64,000 nucleotides of DNA, from NCBI GenBank assembly GCA_030067835.1, contig CP092441.1, positions 434,001 through 498,000 of the forward strand. The letters are read 5' to 3'. The number at the start of each line of letters is the position of its first letter. Position 1 is the stretch's first letter. The notes below the pieces were generated by a model, which did no database searches, had not been told where the DNA came from, and worked only from the letters and a program-made list of their open reading frames with translations. Below are positions 34,539 to 42,579 of the stretch, one piece after another. Both the position numbers and the translations under genes were made by a program. This DNA is from Chakrabartyella piscis (GTDB lineage: Bacteria; Bacillota; Clostridia; Lachnospirales; Anaerotignaceae).

Positions 34539-35906
34539 GTGTTTGCAACATTACCCCAAATTGGATTTCGCATCATAAAAACTGCCATTGCAGTTGGACT
34601 TTGTTTGGCAATTCATTTATTGGTTGGTGGAGAAGGAACTCCAATCTTTTCATCGGTGGCAGCCATTATTTGTATGCAACCACAAGTAGAAAATAGCTTG
34701 ACAGTATCCATCAATCGTATCATTGGTACTGTAATTGGTGCTATTTTTGGTTTGATGGTGTCTTTGTTGTACAATGTTTTGCCTTGGGATGGTGAATGGT
34801 TGCGATATTTCCTTGTGACAGTGACCATTATTCCAGTTATGTACACCACACTGCTCATCAAAAAACCAGGTGCAGCAGCATTGGCTTGTGTGGCACTAAT
34901 CAGTGTCAATTTATCTGTGGGTATGGGTACACCATTTGAATGTGCTTGGAATCGTTCTGTGGAAACCAGTATGGGTGTTTTGGTTTGTCTGGCTGTCAAT
35001 GTATTCCAATTGCCCAGAAGACGAGAAAAGGATATTTTATTTGTATCTGGATTTGATGATGCGATTTTCATGGAAGGTGTTGGCATTTCACCTTACAGCA
35101 TGTTTGAACTCAATGAAGTGTTGCGTCAGGGACTTGCATTTACCATTGCAACGGAACGTACACCAGCCAATTTGATGGCAGATTTACAGGAAATCCATTT
35201 GAAACATCCTATTATTGCTATGGATGGTGCTGTTTTGTATGATATGGAGCAAAAACGATATTTGAAATGTAGAGGTTTGTCTACAGATATGGTTGTAACC
35301 ATAGAAAAAACATTGAAGGAAATGGATGTACATTATTTTTTGAATGTGGTTTGGCAGGATGTGTTGCTGATTTACCACAAGGATTTCAAAAACGAAGAAG
35401 AAAAACGTTTGTATGAAAGAGCAAGACTATCACCACATAGAAATTATGTCTATGGAGACCATCCAAATGAAGGGACAGTGGTGTATTTCTTGGTTGTGGT
35501 ACCAGAATACCAAGCCAATAAAATTGAACAGGCGTTGCAAGCATTGGATACAAAAGGCGAATTGCATTTCATAAGAGAGTACAACGAAATTTCTTCTGGA
35601 TATTGCAGTTTGAAAATCTACAATGCACGTGCTACGAAGGAAGAGATGTTGAAGTATTTACGCAAACAAGTACCACAGAAAAAATTGGTGGTCTTTGGTG
35701 GCAAAAAAAGCGAATTGGGTATGATGGAGTTGGCTGATGTTTCCTATGCAACGGAAAAAGCAGTGCCAGAAATTGTAGATGCAGCAGATTATCGTTTGCG
35801 TGGGCATTTGGGTGATGAAGTGGTTAGAAAAGTATTCCATTTATACGAACCATTGATTTGGCAAAAACTACCCATACCACTGAGAAATCCAAAAGGAAAG
35901 AAATGA
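34539..35906 (+). CDS. FUSC-type aromatic acid exporter fused to a degenerate HAD-like domain
   Basis: A 455-residue two-part protein. Residues 1-165 are an FUSC/ArAE-type membrane module with about five to six helices (FSSVAAIICMQPQVENSLTV, TVIGAIFGLMVSLLY). Residues 170-440 follow the Cof-type HAD layout: FVSGFDDAIF where DxDGT should be, TIATERTP (motif II), IIAMDGAVLYD and VVFGGKKSELGMMELADVSYA where GDxxND should be. Both catalytic acid motifs are altered, so the HAD part is probably a non-catalytic sensor. GTG start with AAGGAGG 5 nt upstream. Substrate unknown. Confidence 0.75.
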   Translation: MFATLPQIGFRIIKTAIAVGLCLAIHLLVGGEGTPIFSSVAAIICMQPQVENSLTVSINRIIGTVIGAIFGLMVSLLYNVLPWDGEWLRYFLVTVTIIPVMYTTLLIKKPGAAALACVALISVNLSVGMGTPFECAWNRSVETSMGVLVCLAVNVFQLPRRREKDILFVSGFDDAIFMEGVGISPYSMFELNEVLRQGLAFTIATERTPANLMADLQEIHLKHPIIAMDGAVLYDMEQKRYLKCRGLSTDMVVTIEKTLKEMDVHYFLNVVWQDVLLIYHKDFKNEEEKRLYERARLSPHRNYVYGDHPNEGTVVYFLVVVPEYQANKIEQALQALDTKGELHFIREYNEISSGYCSLKIYNARATKEEMLKYLRKQVPQKKLVVFGGKKSELGMMELADVSYATEKAVPEIVDAADYRLRGHLGDEVVRKVFHLYEPLIWQKLPIPLRNPKGKK

Positions 35907-35961
35907 TATGGTTTAATGCATTCCATCAAAAAAATATCCTTTTCAAATAGGTGTAGCTTAC

Positions 35962-35990
35962 TGTAGGGGCGTCCCTATGTGGGCGCCCGT
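35962..35990 (+). repeat. Modular hairpin repeat
   Basis: TGTAGGGGCGTCC, loop CTATGT, GGGCGCCCGT, in the gap before tcdA. Confidence 0.75.
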
Positions 35991-36043
35991 GGATATGATA
36001 CACATATCCTGAAAAGAGACTATAAAACAAGAAGGGAAACAAT

Positions 36044-36760
36044 ATGGAACAAAATTTACATGAACTATCCAGAGCAGAATTGGTTTTGGGTGCAGAAAAA
36101 ATAGAACGATTAAAAGGTGCACATGTGGCAGTATTTGGCATTGGTGGTGTTGGTTCTTATGTGGTGGAAGCATTGGCAAGGGGTGGTATTGGGCATTTGA
36201 CCATTGTAGATGGAGATTCTGTCAGCTTAACCAATATCAATCGTCAGTTGGTGGCGCTACATTCCACCATTGGCAAAATGAAAGCAGATGTGATGGCAGA
36301 GCGTATTCGTGATATGATGCCAGAAACAGAAGTTGTGGCAGTCAATACATTCTACACACCAGAAAATAAAGAAATATTTGATTTTTCGCAGTTTGATTAT
36401 GTGGTGGATGCAGTGGATATGGTGACTGCAAAGTTGTTGTTGATTACTTCCTGTAAAGAAGTAAATACACCCATCATCAGTTGTATGGGAACTGGAAACA
36501 AGCTAGATCCAACCAAATTCCAAGTGGCAGACATTACAAAAACTTCTGTTTGTCCTTTGGCTAAGGTGATGCGAAAAGAATTGAAAGTACGTGGCATCAA
36601 AGGTGTAAAAGTGGTCTATTCCACAGAATTGCCTAGAACACCATTGGCGTCAGATGAAGTGGGCAAACGTCAAATTCCAGGTAGTTTATCCTTTGTACCA
36701 CCAGTTGCAGGTATGATTTTGGCTGGGGAAGTCATCAAAGAAATCTGTGGCGAAGTGTAA
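36044..36760 (+). CDS. tcdA: tRNA threonylcarbamoyladenosine dehydratase
   Basis: A 238-residue ThiF/E1-like enzyme that uses ATP to cyclise the t6A modification at position 37 of ANN-decoding tRNAs. It has the nucleotide-binding GIGGVGSYVVEALARGGIG, the IVDGDSVSLTNINRQ motif, DAVDMVTAK and SCMGTGNKLDPTKFQVADI with KTSVCPLA typical of TcdA (YgdL/CsdL). AAGGGA precedes the start. It is probably monocistronic. Confidence 0.93.
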   Translation: MEQNLHELSRAELVLGAEKIERLKGAHVAVFGIGGVGSYVVEALARGGIGHLTIVDGDSVSLTNINRQLVALHSTIGKMKADVMAERIRDMMPETEVVAVNTFYTPENKEIFDFSQFDYVVDAVDMVTAKLLLITSCKEVNTPIISCMGTGNKLDPTKFQVADITKTSVCPLAKVMRKELKVRGIKGVKVVYSTELPRTPLASDEVGKRQIPGSLSFVPPVAGMILAGEVIKEICGEV

Positions 36761-36819
36761 CGAAACTATAGGTTGCTTCACGGATCAATCGCAATGTCCA
36801 ACATATGAAATAATATAAC

Positions 36820-36845
36820 TGTAGGGCAAGGGTTCTACTCTTGCC
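36820..36845 (+). repeat. Modular hairpin repeat
   Basis: TGTAGGGCAAG, loop, CTTGCC. A degraded second copy (GGTTGCTTCACGGATCAATC) lies at about 36771-36791. Confidence 0.6.
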
Positions 36846-36936
36846 ATAATATTACAAAATAAAATACAAAAACACAAAAAACGTCTTGTAATAAACTTGT
36901 AAATCTTATAATTTTCTGAAGAATCCAGAAACTGCC

Positions 36937-36965
36937 TTGAAAGGGATATGTCTTTTTGTTAGAAT
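36937..36965 (+). promoter_or_regulatory. Predicted promoter of the exported-protein gene at 37009
   Basis: TTGAAA (36937-36942), 17-nt spacer, TAGAAT (36960-36965). Confidence 0.55.
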
Positions 36966-37008
36966 GATATAGTAAGATAAGAAACATGGTATTTGAGGAG
37001 GTTTTAAT

Positions 37009-38058
37009 ATGAATAAAAAGAGCTCATTGGGAATAGCCGTGATTCTTTTGTCCTGTATCGCTGTTGGCGTGGTGGTTTCTCAAAAAGGAAATCAAACTGC
37101 TGCAACAGATGAAACAATAATGGAACATGTGGAGGTGCCTGAACAATTTGCAGGCATGGAATATATGGCATTGGCTTTGGAACAATTGCAAAATGCAACC
37201 AGTTTCCAAGGAGAGTTTCGCAATGTATTTGGGTCAGAAACCCTTTCTGGTGGCGAAGAAGAAACAGTAACAGAAGCTATGATTTCTATGGTATTGGAAC
37301 CATTTATGATTGGTATGCAAGAATCCACCAACTATGGTGCAATCAATCAGATTTCTAGCATCTATTTGGAAGAAGGCAGTGTCAAAGATGGTGTGCAAAT
37401 GATCAATGCATACATGAATTATGGAACCAGTCGCAGCAGTGAATGGACAGAAATGTCTGTGACAGAAGAAGGTGCACATCGTTTTTATGATATTTATGAT
37501 GGCTTGCACAATATGATTGTGTTGTTGGAATATGGAACCAATTGGGTGGAAGTCAGTGAAAAAAATGATGTGTATACCGTGGAAGGTGATATTCCAGCAG
37601 AAGATGTTTACACTGTAGTCACAGAAGGTAATTTCTTCAAATTGGGTGGTATGTCTGGCATTGATGAAATCTTTTTTGAAGATGTGGAAGCGGTGCATAT
37701 GACTTTGACAATTGGAGTGGATGGTACACCTTTGTCTTATGAATTGGACTTGACAGATGGCTTGAATGCAGTCATCCAAACCATTTCTGTGCAAATGTAT
37801 GGAGAAGAAGTAAATCTAACAGCTCCAACCATTGCAGAATATCGCATTGAACAAAAAATCACCTCCCTCAATGGACTCAATAGCATTATGATTCCAGAAG
37901 AAGCAAAGGAAGCAATCAACTACGAAGAAGAAATTGCGTTGATGGCTGCAAATGAGTCTGCTCATACAGAAAAAATTTCTGAAATTGCAGAAGAAATTGC
38001 GTCTTTGGAAGAAGTGATTGCACCAGAAGAAGTTGCAGAAGAAACAGAAGCAGAATAA
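37009..38058 (+). CDS. Exported/membrane-anchored protein of unknown function
   Basis: A 349-residue acidic protein with an N-terminal signal anchor (SSLGIAVILLSCIAVGVVV, about 5-23) and no lipobox. The body alternates short beta-like stretches (ALEQLQNATSFQGEFRN, GAINQISSIYLEEGSVKDG, VHMTLTIGVDGTPLSYELDL), a pattern that recalls LolA/LppX-like lipid- or ligand-binding folds; this is a guess from pattern only. The last about 45 residues are a Glu/Ala-rich helix (EKISEIAEEIASLEEVIAPEE). It has its own promoter, a strong ribosome site (GAGGAGG) and a terminator. Confidence 0.6.
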   Translation: MNKKSSLGIAVILLSCIAVGVVVSQKGNQTAATDETIMEHVEVPEQFAGMEYMALALEQLQNATSFQGEFRNVFGSETLSGGEEETVTEAMISMVLEPFMIGMQESTNYGAINQISSIYLEEGSVKDGVQMINAYMNYGTSRSSEWTEMSVTEEGAHRFYDIYDGLHNMIVLLEYGTNWVEVSEKNDVYTVEGDIPAEDVYTVVTEGNFFKLGGMSGIDEIFFEDVEAVHMTLTIGVDGTPLSYELDLTDGLNAVIQTISVQMYGEEVNLTAPTIAEYRIEQKITSLNGLNSIMIPEEAKEAINYEEEIALMAANESAHTEKISEIAEEIASLEEVIAPEEVAEETEAE

Positions 38059-38065
38059 ACTAGGA

Positions 38066-38104
38066 AAAGATGTGGAAACCCCAGTGGAAAACACATCTTT
38101 TTTT
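38066..38104 (+). terminator. Rho-independent terminator
   Basis: AAAGATGTG and CACATCTTT arms followed by seven T residues, 8 nt after the stop codon at 38058. Confidence 0.85.
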
Positions 38105-38271
38105 GAGGAAAACAGCTAAATTTCTATGTTTTTGGAAATTACACTTTTCTTTTCAAATAACCTTGTATATAATGATAAGGTGCGTAAAAAGACTAAGGGC
38201 TAATGGTGAATGGTGAAGGACTGAAAACCAATGCATTCCTACCGATACACCAAAACAAATGACAATACACT

Positions 38272-38430
38272 TGTAGGGTATGCATTATATGCATACCGTT
38301 AAACGAAACCGCAACATTACAACCAAATCATGTAATCGTAGGGTATGCATTATATGCATACCGTTAAACGAAACCGCACCATTATAACCAAATCGTGTAA
38401 TCGTAGGGAATGACCCCTGTGTCATTCCAT
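38272..38430 (+). repeat. Tandem 65-bp hairpin repeats with a switched third hairpin
   Basis: TAGGG starts at 38274, 38339 and 38404, exactly 65 bp apart. The first two hairpins are GGTATGCAT/ATGCATACC with a nearly identical spacer; the third is GGAATGAC/GTCATTCC. Same design as at 10631. Before it (38205-38235) is a fragment TGGTGAATGGTGAAGGACTG that also appears near 62780. Confidence 0.85.
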
Positions 38431-38465
38431 CATATATAAACGAACAATAAAGGAGAAAACGAATT

Positions 38466-40094
38466 ATGATAGCAGCACAAGGAGTCAGCCTGCAATATGG
38501 TGGCAGAGTATTATTCAACAACGTAAACATCAACTTCACAAAAGGCAATTGCTATGGTTTGATTGGTGCAAATGGCGCTGGTAAATCCACATTCCTCAAA
38601 ATTTTGGCAGGGGAATTGGAACCCAATAAAGGTTCTGTTGCCATCACTCCAGGTGAAAGAATGGCAGTTTTGAAACAAGATCATTTCCTCTTCGATGAAT
38701 ATGGTGCAGTGGAAACTGTACTCTTTGGTCACAAGAGATTGTTCGAAATTATGAAAGAAAAAGAAGCACTTTATATCCGTGCAGCAGAAGAAGATTTTTC
38801 TGATGATGAAGGCATTCGTTTGTCTGAATTGGAAGAAGAATTTGCAGAACTTGACGGTTGGTCAGCAGAATCCAATGCAGAAATTTTGCTCAACGGTTTG
38901 GGTATCACAAATGAACATCACTACACAAAAATGGGCGAACTCACTGGTACACAAAAGGTGAAGGTATTGTTGGCACAAGCACTCTTTGGCAACCCTGATA
39001 TCTTGCTTTTGGATGAACCGACTAACCATTTGGACATTCAAGCAATCAAATGGTTGGAAAGCTTTTTGTTGGACTTCGAAAACACAGTGATCGTTGTATC
39101 CCATGACCGTCACTTCCTCAACAAAGTTTGTACAAACATTGCAGATATCGACTTTGGTAAAATCACTATGTTTGTTGGGAACTATGATTTCTGGTATAGC
39201 TTCACACAAATGACACAACGTCAACTGAAAGACCAAAACAAACGTGTGGAACAAAAAATGAAAGAATTGCAAGACTTCATCCAACGATTCAGTGCAAATG
39301 CTTCCAAAGCAAAACAAGCAACCAGTAGAAAAAAATTGTTGGATAACTTGCAAATGGATACCATCAAACCATCCAGTAGACGTTACCCATTCTGTAACTT
39401 TAAACAAGACCGTGAAGTTGGAAACGATGTATTGTTGATTGAAGGACTTTCCAAAACAATTGATGGCAAAGTGGTTCTAAATAACATTGACTTGATGATT
39501 CGTCCAAATGAAAAAGTGGCTTTCGTTGGTACAGATGAGTTGGCAAGAACTACACTCTTCCAAATTTTGATGGGTGAACTAGAACCAGATGCTGGTCACT
39601 TCAAATGGGGTGTGACCACAAAAACAGCGTACTTCCCTAAAGATAACAATGAATACTTCGACGAATGTGACGATACTTTGATTGAATGGTTGCGTCCATT
39701 TGCAAAAGAAGGGGAACAATACGATGCTGATATCCGTGGATGGTTGGGACGTATGCTCTTCAGTGGTGAAGAAGCACTGAAAAAAGCAAAAGTCCTTTCT
39801 GGTGGTGAAAAAGTACGTTGTATGCTTTGTAAAATGATGATGTCTGGTGCAAATGTTTTGATTTTGGATGGACCAACAAACCACTTGGATTTGGAATCCA
39901 TTACAGCAGTCAATGAAGGTATGGTAGACTACAAAGGTACTTTGTTGTTCAACTCCCATGACCATGAGTTTGTACAAACCATTGCAAATCGTATCATCGA
40001 AATTATGCCAAATGGTGTAATCGATCGAGCAATGACATACGATGAATATTTGGATGATGAAAGCATTGATGAACTGAGAGTAAAATTATCCTAA
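38466..40094 (+). CDS. ABC-F family ATPase (YbiT-like)
   Basis: A 542-residue soluble protein with two ATP-binding cassettes and no membrane domain, the ABC-F layout of ribosome-associated factors such as EttA and YbiT. The first cassette has Walker A GANGAGKST and Walker B LLLDEPTNHLD, with signature ELTGTQK instead of LSGGQ. The second departs more: VGTDELARTTLF where GxGKTT is expected, signature LSGGEK intact, and ILDGPTNHLD where DEPTNHLD is expected, so the catalytic Glu is Gly. SHDRHFLN and SHDHEFVQ switch regions are present. A possible resistance or translation role cannot be settled from sequence. Confidence 0.85.
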   Translation: MIAAQGVSLQYGGRVLFNNVNINFTKGNCYGLIGANGAGKSTFLKILAGELEPNKGSVAITPGERMAVLKQDHFLFDEYGAVETVLFGHKRLFEIMKEKEALYIRAAEEDFSDDEGIRLSELEEEFAELDGWSAESNAEILLNGLGITNEHHYTKMGELTGTQKVKVLLAQALFGNPDILLLDEPTNHLDIQAIKWLESFLLDFENTVIVVSHDRHFLNKVCTNIADIDFGKITMFVGNYDFWYSFTQMTQRQLKDQNKRVEQKMKELQDFIQRFSANASKAKQATSRKKLLDNLQMDTIKPSSRRYPFCNFKQDREVGNDVLLIEGLSKTIDGKVVLNNIDLMIRPNEKVAFVGTDELARTTLFQILMGELEPDAGHFKWGVTTKTAYFPKDNNEYFDECDDTLIEWLRPFAKEGEQYDADIRGWLGRMLFSGEEALKKAKVLSGGEKVRCMLCKMMMSGANVLILDGPTNHLDLESITAVNEGMVDYKGTLLFNSHDHEFVQTIANRIIEIMPNGVIDRAMTYDEYLDDESIDELRVKLS

Positions 40095-40116
40095 TACCAC
40101 AATTCAATATGCAATT

Positions 40117-40200
40117 CGTAGGGGTTGATGCCCACATCGACCCGAATATAAAAAATCAAATATACCACAAAACCTGTAGGGGCGAGCATTGCTCGCCCGT
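40117..40200 (+). repeat. Two modular hairpin repeats in tandem
   Basis: CGTAGGGGTTGATG/CATCGACCCG (40117-40144) and TGTAGGGGCGAGC/GCTCGCCCGT (40175-40200), 58 nt apart, directly before the ribosome site of the threonine aldolase gene. Confidence 0.75.
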
Positions 40201-40221
40201 ATTCATATCAAGGAGGACACC

Positions 40222-41256
40222 ATGATTAACGGCAAAATTGATTTGAGAAGCGATACTGTAACCGTTCCAACAGATGAAATGCGACAAGCCATGTTCACAG
40301 CAGTTGTGGGTGATGATGTATATGGTGATGATGCAACAGCAAACGAATTGGAAGCCATTGCAGCAGAAATGTTTGGCAAAGAAGCGGCTTTGTTTGTACC
40401 AAGTGGCACCATGAGCAATCAATTGGCAGTGTTTACACATGTGGTGCGTGGTGAAGAAGTGATTTTGCCTGATAATTGCCATATTGTGGGGCATGAAGCT
40501 GGAGCTGCTGCTATCATTGCAGGTGCACAAATTCGTACAGTGCAAAATGTAGCAGGTGAAATGCCTTTGGAAATCATAGAACGTTATATCAGAAAAGATA
40601 TAAGTGATATCCATGTACCAAGAACAGCTCTCATTTCCTATGAAAATGCAGATTCTGATGGTCAAGTGCGTACTGTGGAATATATGAAAAACGTGAAAGC
40701 ATTGGCAGATAAATATGATATTCCTGTTCATGTGGATGGTGCTAGAATCTTCAATGCTGCAACTGTTTTGGGTGTGGATGTGAAGGAAATGGCACAGTAC
40801 ACCGATACCATGTCCATTTGTATGTCCAAAGGGTTGTGTGCACCTGTAGGTTCTATTTTGGTAGGTTCCAAAGAGTTCATTGACAAAGCACGTAGAAAAC
40901 GTAAAATTCTTGGTGGTGGTATGCGTCAAATTGGTTTCTTGGCAGCTGCTGGTAAAATTGCTTTGTTGGAAATGAGCAAACGTCTGGGTGAAGACCATGC
41001 AAATGCAAAATATATGGTGGAACGCTTGCAAGAAGTAAAGGGCATTACGGTATATCCTGAACGTCAACAAATCAGTATGGTGTTCTTTGAATTGGGTACA
41101 TATCCACTGACTTCTGATGAGTTGGTTTCCTATATGGCAGAAAACAATGTCATCATCAATGGTCAGGACAATGGTATGATGCGTTATGTGACCCATAACT
41201 ACGTTTCCAAAGAAGAAATTGATGTGGTTGTGGATTTGATGTTGGCAAAACAATAA
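40222..41256 (+). CDS. ltaE: Low-specificity L-threonine aldolase
   Basis: A 344-residue fold-type I PLP enzyme that splits L-threonine to glycine and acetaldehyde. It starts with IDLRSDTVTVPTDEMRQAM, has GDDVYGDDATANELE, the HVDGARIFNAA motif and the PLP lysine in CMSKGLCAPVGS (Lys about 203). Start 40222 is 7 nt after AGGAGG. Glycine made here could feed one-carbon metabolism. Confidence 0.93.
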   Translation: MINGKIDLRSDTVTVPTDEMRQAMFTAVVGDDVYGDDATANELEAIAAEMFGKEAALFVPSGTMSNQLAVFTHVVRGEEVILPDNCHIVGHEAGAAAIIAGAQIRTVQNVAGEMPLEIIERYIRKDISDIHVPRTALISYENADSDGQVRTVEYMKNVKALADKYDIPVHVDGARIFNAATVLGVDVKEMAQYTDTMSICMSKGLCAPVGSILVGSKEFIDKARRKRKILGGGMRQIGFLAAAGKIALLEMSKRLGEDHANAKYMVERLQEVKGITVYPERQQISMVFFELGTYPLTSDELVSYMAENNVIINGQDNGMMRYVTHNYVSKEEIDVVVDLMLAKQ

Positions 41257-41285
41257 ATTGTCACCAATCATAAATATAATGCAAT

Positions 41286-41436
41286 TGTAGGGATACCCCT
41301 TGCGGGTGTCCGTCATAAACCACCACAAACCATAAATGTAGTGTAATTGTAGGGGCGACCTGTGGTCGCCCGTTATAAACCACTACAAACCAAAAATAAT
41401 GCAATTGTAGGGGAGGGTTTCTATGCCCTCCTATTT
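41286..41436 (+). repeat. Three modular hairpins in tandem, each with different arms
   Basis: TAGGG starts at 41288, 41350 and 41408. Arms are GATACCCC/GGGTGTCC, GGGCGACC/GGTCGCCC and GGGAGGG/CCCTCC. The spacers are alike (CATAAACCACCACAAACCAT and TATAAACCACTACAAACCA), so spacer is kept while arms change. Confidence 0.85.
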
Positions 41437-41464
41437 ATATAACGTAACAGAAAGTGAGGAATAT

Positions 41465-41746
41465 ATGGGGAGTATTTTCGCAGTGCTTTTGATTGGATTT
41501 GCATTGGGTTTCTTTGGTATCATCAAAGGACGTGGTGTCAAAATCAATGGAAAGTTACAAACAGTGTGGTTGATGCTTTTGATTTTCTCTATGGGTGTCA
41601 GCATTGGACAGGACAAAGAGGTTATTGGCAATTTGCCTATATTGGGTGGCAAAGCATTGGTGTTTGCAGTTGCCACTGTTCTAGGTAGCATTGTTTTGGT
41701 ATATGTGTTGAGTAAATTGGTATTGGAAAAGAAGGAGGAAAAATGA
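41465..41746 (+). CDS. LysO family transporter, N-terminal half
   Basis: A 93-residue membrane protein with three helices matching the N-terminal part of the lysine exporter family LysO/DUF340 (MGSIFAVLLIGFALGFFG, then VWLMLLIFSMGVSIGQDKEV). It is separate from the rest of the transporter, which is the next gene with a 4-nt ATGA overlap. Start 41465 follows GAGGAAT; the longer frame from 41423 would be coded within a hairpin repeat and is not favoured. Confidence 0.82.
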   Translation: MGSIFAVLLIGFALGFFGIIKGRGVKINGKLQTVWLMLLIFSMGVSIGQDKEVIGNLPILGGKALVFAVATVLGSIVLVYVLSKLVLEKKEEK

Positions 41747-42330
41747 GTATTTTAATATTTGTAGTTCTTCTTTTGGGTATTGGAGCAGGTATGTTTTTAC
41801 CAGAGCATATTTCTGCTATGATTGGCGACTATTCCTCTGTGATGCTTCTGATTTTGCTCTTTTCTGTGGGTATTGATATGGGTCTCAACAAAGGGGTATT
41901 TGCACAAATCAAACAATTGGGTGTACGCATTTTGTTGATTCCAATTGGTGTGATTTTAGGATCTTTGGCAGGTGGTGCATTGGCAAGCATGTTGGTGCAA
42001 TTGCCCATCAAAGAGGGATTTGCAATTTCTTCTGGTTTGGGTTGGTATAGCTTGTCTGGAATCTTGCTGACAGAAGCAGGAAACCCTGTGGGTGGTACCA
42101 TTTCTTTCTTGAGCAATGTGTTTCGTGAAATGATTTCCTTTGTAAGCATACCGTTTTTGGCAAAACACCTCAATGGATATACAGCAATTGCACCAGCAGG
42201 CGCAACAGCAATGGATACCACATTGGGTGTCATCAGCAAAAATACCGATAGTAAGTTTGCGGTACTTGCATTTGTCAGTGGTGTGATTTGTACTTTGGTT
42301 GTACCGGTTTTGGTGCCAATATTTTTGTAA
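41743..42330 (+). CDS. LysO family transporter, C-terminal half
   Basis: A 195-residue membrane protein corresponding to the C-terminal LysO part, with SVMLLILLFSVGIDMGLN, GFAISSGLGWYSLSGILLTEAG and GATAMDTTLGVISK motifs. In E. coli LysO exports L-lysine. AAGGAGG precedes the start. The split two-gene form is known in Clostridia. Confidence 0.88.
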   Translation: MSILIFVVLLLGIGAGMFLPEHISAMIGDYSSVMLLILLFSVGIDMGLNKGVFAQIKQLGVRILLIPIGVILGSLAGGALASMLVQLPIKEGFAISSGLGWYSLSGILLTEAGNPVGGTISFLSNVFREMISFVSIPFLAKHLNGYTAIAPAGATAMDTTLGVISKNTDSKFAVLAFVSGVICTLVVPVLVPIFL

Positions 42331-42335
42331 GAATA

Positions 42336-42491
42336 CCAATGTAAGATAAAAGGGATTTTGTGTGGTGTGGTGGGTTTTTGTAGGGTACGCATTGTATGCG
42401 TACTGAAAGCGGAATGCATACAATGCATTCCCTACACATCGATGATATATTTAGTATAATCCACAATAGGTCTTGACAAATTTAATTGTGA
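42336..42491. repeat. MITE-like element with two head-to-head hairpins
   Basis: Begins near CCAATGTAAGATAAAAGGG, holds TGTAGGG with GGTACGCAT/ATGCGTACT, a GAAAGCGG link, GGAATGCAT/ATGCATTCC and CCCTACA, and ends TTTAATTGTGA. The ends are decayed forms of TCCCAATTAAA. Confidence 0.7.
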
Positions 42492-42493
42492 GT

Positions 42494-42533
42494 AAAAAAA
42501 AAGGACATTCCAATTTGAGGAGTGTCCTTTTTT
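42494..42533 (-). terminator. Terminator of the two-component operon
   Basis: AAAAGGACA and TGTCCTTTT arms with A/T runs on both sides, 46 nt after the kinase stop; it can act in either direction. Confidence 0.8.
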
Positions 42534-42579
42534 ATATAATAGATGTATGAATGGTTCTTGCTCGCCCGTTTCTACATCA

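Noticed and set aside
41423..41464. Longer start for the first LysO half
   Set aside because: The extra residues come from the last hairpin of the 41286 array; GAGG before 41465 and the family N-terminus fit the shorter form.
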